From Actinacidiphila yeochonensis CN732 (GTDB taxonomy: Bacteria > Actinomycetota > Actinomycetes > Streptomycetales > Streptomycetaceae): DNA of 64,000 nucleotides. Shown here piece by piece: positions 61,592 through 64,000 of this stretch (position 1 is the stretch's first letter; every line of letters starts with the position of its first letter). The notes under the pieces were generated by a model. That model did not search any database. It saw nothing but the letters and a program-made list of their open reading frames with translations, and was not told where the DNA came from. Made by a program: the position numbers and the translations under genes. The stretch covers positions 2,232,001 to 2,296,000 of the forward strand of contig NZ_JQNR01000005.1 in NCBI RefSeq assembly GCF_000745345.1, written 5' to 3'.

Positions 61592-62748
61592 GTGCTACCG
61601 GAGCTACCGGGGGCCGGCCCGTGCCGGGCCGGCCCCCGGCCGCGTGGGACGCCCCGGCGCCCGGGTGGGAGGCGGCCTTCGCCCAGGTGCCACGGGCCGC
61701 CTTCCTGCCTGACCTGGTGTGGCCGTACGACATGGCCCGCCGTACGACCGTGGCCGTCGACCGCGCGCTGGATCCGTCCGGCTGGCAGGAGTACGCCGAG
61801 GCCGACGTACCGATCGTCACCCAGTGGGACGACGGCGAGCACGCCGGCCGCGAGCCGGGCCGGGTGTCCACGTCGTCCGCTTCGATGCCGTCGGTCGTGG
61901 CAGGGATGCTGGACGACCTCCGAGTGGAGCCTGGACGACGGGTGTTGGAGGTCGGCACCGGGACCGGCTGGAACGCGGCACTGCTGTGCCACCGGCTCGG
62001 CGACGCGAACGTGACGAGCGTCGAGGTGGACCCGGTTGTCGCTGCGCGGGCGCGTGCGGCGCTGGACCGGGCGGGCTACCGTCCCGCGCTGGTCGTCGGC
62101 GACGGCTTCGCCGGGCACCCGGCCGGGGCGCCGTACGACAGGGTCGTTGCGACCTGCGGCCTGCGCGAGATCCCGTACGCCTGGGTGGCGCAGACCGCGC
62201 CCGGCGGGCTGGTGGTGGCGCCTTGGGGGACCCACTTCGACAACGGCGACGCCGTGGTGCGGCTGGAAGTGGCGGACGGACGGGCGGAGGGCCGGTTCAC
62301 GCGGCCCGTGGAGTTCATGAAGATGCGCTCGCAGCGGACCGCCGTACGCCACGCCGAACACGTCCCGCCGCAGGGCACGGCCGGTGCCGAGGAGTCCGCC
62401 ACCATGCTCAGCGCCGAGGAACTGCTCCCGGCCGCGTTCGTCCTCGGGCTGCGGGTGCCTCACTGCGTCCAGGCGGTGGCGGGCAAGCGCGGCGACACCC
62501 GGCCCATCTGGTACTACAGCCGCACCGATCGGTCCTGGGCGGTGGCGGTCCTGCGGGACGGCGGCCGGGAGAACGCGGTGTGGCAGTCCGGGCCGCGCCG
62601 CCTGTGGGACGAGACCGAGGCCGCCGTGCGCTGGTGGCGCGCGCGGGGACGCCCGGGCCTGGACCGGTTCGGCCTCAGCGTGGACCCCGCCGGCACCCGC
62701 GTGTGGCTGGACCGGCCGGAGGACGAGGTGACGCCGGGCCGGGCCTGA
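61588..62748 (+). CDS. PIMT-like protein methyltransferase, RiPP-associated type
   Basis: This protein has 386 residues. The N-terminal half is a protein-L-isoaspartate O-methyltransferase (PCMT) fold: REPGRVSTSSASMPSVVAGM before motif I, VLEVGTGTGWNAALLCHRLG, VTSVEVDPVVAARARAALDR, GDGFAGHPAGAPYDRVVATC and GGLVVAPWGTHFDNGDAVV. The C-terminal 170 residues (ESATMLSAEELLPAAFVLGL, then DTRPIWYYSRTDRSWAVAVL) are an extension absent from housekeeping PIMTs of about 220 residues, but typical of those paired with small peptide genes. Such enzymes methylate an Asp side chain so that aspartimide forms. GTG 61588 overlaps the stop of the 45-codon ORF. Confidence 0.82.
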   Translation: MSATGATGGRPVPGRPPAAWDAPAPGWEAAFAQVPRAAFLPDLVWPYDMARRTTVAVDRALDPSGWQEYAEADVPIVTQWDDGEHAGREPGRVSTSSASMPSVVAGMLDDLRVEPGRRVLEVGTGTGWNAALLCHRLGDANVTSVEVDPVVAARARAALDRAGYRPALVVGDGFAGHPAGAPYDRVVATCGLREIPYAWVAQTAPGGLVVAPWGTHFDNGDAVVRLEVADGRAEGRFTRPVEFMKMRSQRTAVRHAEHVPPQGTAGAEESATMLSAEELLPAAFVLGLRVPHCVQAVAGKRGDTRPIWYYSRTDRSWAVAVLRDGGRENAVWQSGPRRLWDETEAAVRWWRARGRPGLDRFGLSVDPAGTRVWLDRPEDEVTPGRA

Positions 62749-62814
62749 ACCCGAGCCGGACAGGCTGCCGTTGTGCGGGGGGCAGCGGGCCCGGGAGGCT
62801 TGCCCGGGTGGCGT

Positions 62815-62870
62815 GGACCGGGGGCCGGATGCTCCTATGAGCGGACCGGGGGCCGGATTCTCCTATGAGA
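62815..62870. repeat. 28-bp tandem duplication next to the xseB stop
   Basis: Two adjacent 28-bp units (62815-62842 and 62843-62870) match at 26 positions, each containing GGCCGGAT and CTCCTATGAG. They end 2 bp before the xseB stop, between xseB and the convergent methyltransferase gene. Confidence 0.8.
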
Positions 62871-62872
62871 CG

Positions 62873-63190
62873 TCAGGCGTCCTCGGGGGTGTCTCCCGAC
62901 GCCTGCCCGGTACGGTGCCCGGCCTCCTCCGCGTCGACGCGGGCCTGCTCGGCCGCGCCCTCGGCGAGCTCCTCCGCCTCCTCCGCGGCCAGCGCCGCGT
63001 CCAGGCGGGCGCGGGCACCCTCCAGCCAGCGGCGGCACACCCGGGCCAGCTCCTCGCCGCGCTCCCACAGGGCGAGCGACTCCTCCAGGGTGGCGCCGCC
63101 CGCCTCCAGGCGGCGCACCACGTCGATCAGCTCGTCGCGCGCCTGCTCGTAGCCGAGGGTCGAGGTCGCCTTGGGCTCCTGGTCTGCCAT
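62873..63190 (-). CDS. xseB: Exodeoxyribonuclease VII small subunit
   Basis: This 105-residue protein has the XseB helix-pair core LGYEQARDELIDVVRRLEAG, GATLEESLALWERGEELARV, CRRWLEGARARLDAAL. It binds the large subunit XseA to form the single-strand exonuclease. A 35-residue acidic C-terminal tail (EEAEELAEGAAEQARVDAEE) makes it longer than the usual 70-80 residues. ATG 63190 is the family start. The xseA gene is not in the window and may lie beyond the lipoprotein gene or elsewhere. Confidence 0.88.
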   Translation of the reverse strand: MADQEPKATSTLGYEQARDELIDVVRRLEAGGATLEESLALWERGEELARVCRRWLEGARARLDAALAAEEAEELAEGAAEQARVDAEEAGHRTGQASGDTPEDA

Positions 63191-63308
63191 GTCCGCAAGC
63201 CTAGGGCGTACCTCTGACGGCGCTGTCCACTAGCGTGCGTCCATTCGCGTGCAAGAGCGTGTCCACGCCAGGGCCGCGACAACTCCGCCCCGAGAGGACG
63301 CCTGTTCC

Positions 63309-64000
63309 GTGAACCGCCCCCGTGCCGCCCGGCCGCGCCGGTACGCCGTCGTCACCGCGCTGCTGTCCCTCGCCGCCCTCACCGGCTGCGGCGGCCACGA
63401 CGCCGACAGCGCCGGCGATGCCGGCCGCGCCTCCAAGGCCGCCGCGGCCGCCATTACTCCGTCCCAGGTGCTGGCCTCTGTGCCCGACCCCGCCTCCATC
63501 ACCGTGCCGGGTGCCGCTCCGGCCACGACCGGCGCCACCCCGAAGGCCACCCAGCCGCCGAGCGGGAAGACCGCCGGGCTGACCGCCCAGCAGATCTGGG
63601 ACCGCGCCAACGCTGCCATGAACGCGACGACCTCCGTCTCGTTCACCATGGACACCGTCGACGACCAGCACGTCCCCCTCCACATCACCGCCACCCTCGC
63701 CACCGACGGCGACTGCACGGCCAAGATGGCCGCCCGCGCCGGCAGCGGACAGGTGATCCAGGTCGGGGCCATCTCTTACGTCAAGGCCGACGTCGGCATG
63801 TGGAAGATCCTCCTCGCCGACCCTGTTTTCGGCGACGACCTTGAGAAGAACGTCGCCGGGGTGTGGTTCGGCGACGAACTCACCCATTTCGCCATACCGG
63901 AGATCTCGATGGCCTGCAGCATCTCCCCGGTCGTGCAGAACGTCGTCCAGGACTTCGGCGGCGCCAAGTCGAAAGGCGCCCCCAAGACGGTTGCAGGGCA
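63309..64000 (+). CDS. Lipoprotein, 3' end beyond the window
   Basis: At least 230 codons are visible. GTG 63309 follows GAGAGGA. A lipoprotein signal peptide (YAVVTALLSLAALTGCGGHD) has its Cys at about residue 27. A disordered Ala/Thr/Pro region leads to a domain starting GLTAQQIWDRANAAMNATTS. It resembles LprG/LppX-like lipoproteins in layout (VSFTMDTVDD, HITATLATDGDCTAKMA), although I cannot confirm the family. The reading frame remains open at 64000. It is divergent from xseB. Confidence 0.7.
   Translation, partial: MNRPRAARPRRYAVVTALLSLAALTGCGGHDADSAGDAGRASKAAAAAITPSQVLASVPDPASITVPGAAPATTGATPKATQPPSGKTAGLTAQQIWDRANAAMNATTSVSFTMDTVDDQHVPLHITATLATDGDCTAKMAARAGSGQVIQVGAISYVKADVGMWKILLADPVFGDDLEKNVAGVWFGDELTHFAIPEISMACSISPVVQNVVQDFGGAKSKGAPKTVAG

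Overview
The window looks like a chromosomal core segment of a streptomycete (Streptomyces or a close relative such as Kitasatospora). GC content is very high, start codons are often GTG, and gene ends overlap as ATGA or GTGA. Typical families of the group are present: Wbl protein, DUF397 with DUF5753 XRE regulators, DUF4245, DUF1707, SpoIIE-type phosphatase, GTP-type PEP carboxykinase, and class I and class II fumarases near glpX. No rRNA, tRNA or CRISPR array was seen.

Layout. 1-813: start of a leftward gene of unknown function. 814-5790: a yyaL-like (thioredoxin/DUF255) gene, broken by a 16-bp insertion inside its CxxC motif, next to a small lower-GC island holding a transposase remnant, a ParB-like gene and a HigB/HigA-type toxin-antitoxin pair; a decayed second copy of the yyaL 5' end lies beyond it. 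6025-8827: Uma2 protein, SDR oxidoreductase divergent from a MerR regulator, and a hemolysin III-type membrane protein. 9137-14923: pckG, an aminotransferase and a KAP-family NTPase. 14844-20944: a likely D-amino-acid cluster (N-acyl-D-amino-acid deacylase, PLP deaminase, PfkB kinase, IclR regulator, RidA). 21065-22603: secreted GH18 chitinase with a DasR-like site. 22918-33787: a complete Tad (type IVb) pilus locus, with its own OmpA-like protein, lipoprotein and prepilin peptidase. 34006-40642: aldo/keto reductase, cis-prenyltransferase, PIN-PhoH protein, lytic transglycosylase with a long structured leader, and AI-2E family transporter. 40728-44367: FtsX-type permease, ABC ATPase and PadR regulator. 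44601-50823: catalase, SpoIIE phosphatase, methyltransferase and DUF402 protein. 50906-57791: fumC, DUF4245 protein, glpX, wbl gene, DUF1707 protein and class I fumarase. 57891-62748: SnoaL-like protein, two XRE accessory modules, then a two-gene unit in which a 45-codon peptide gene overlaps a PIMT-like methyltransferase gene. 62873-64000: xseB and the start of a lipoprotein gene.

How the genes work together. The Tad genes supply every core part of a pilus machine: motor ATPase, two platform proteins, pilin, pseudopilins, prepilin peptidase and cell-wall-binding accessories. PckG, GlpX and the fumarases are gluconeogenic or TCA enzymes, and pckG and glpX share an upstream motif. The deacylase, deaminase and RidA form a plausible path from N-acyl-D-amino acids to keto acids. 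The strongest candidate for an undescribed system is the peptide/methyltransferase pair at 61454-62748. It resembles a minimal aspartimide RiPP (imiditide-like) unit under a structured leader and behind an XRE regulator.

Sequence quality. Four genes (KAP NTPase, D-aminoacylase, OmpA-like protein, AI-2E transporter) each show one apparent single-base deletion in a GC-rich run. This suggests residual indel errors, so frame-based claims in this window need that caution.
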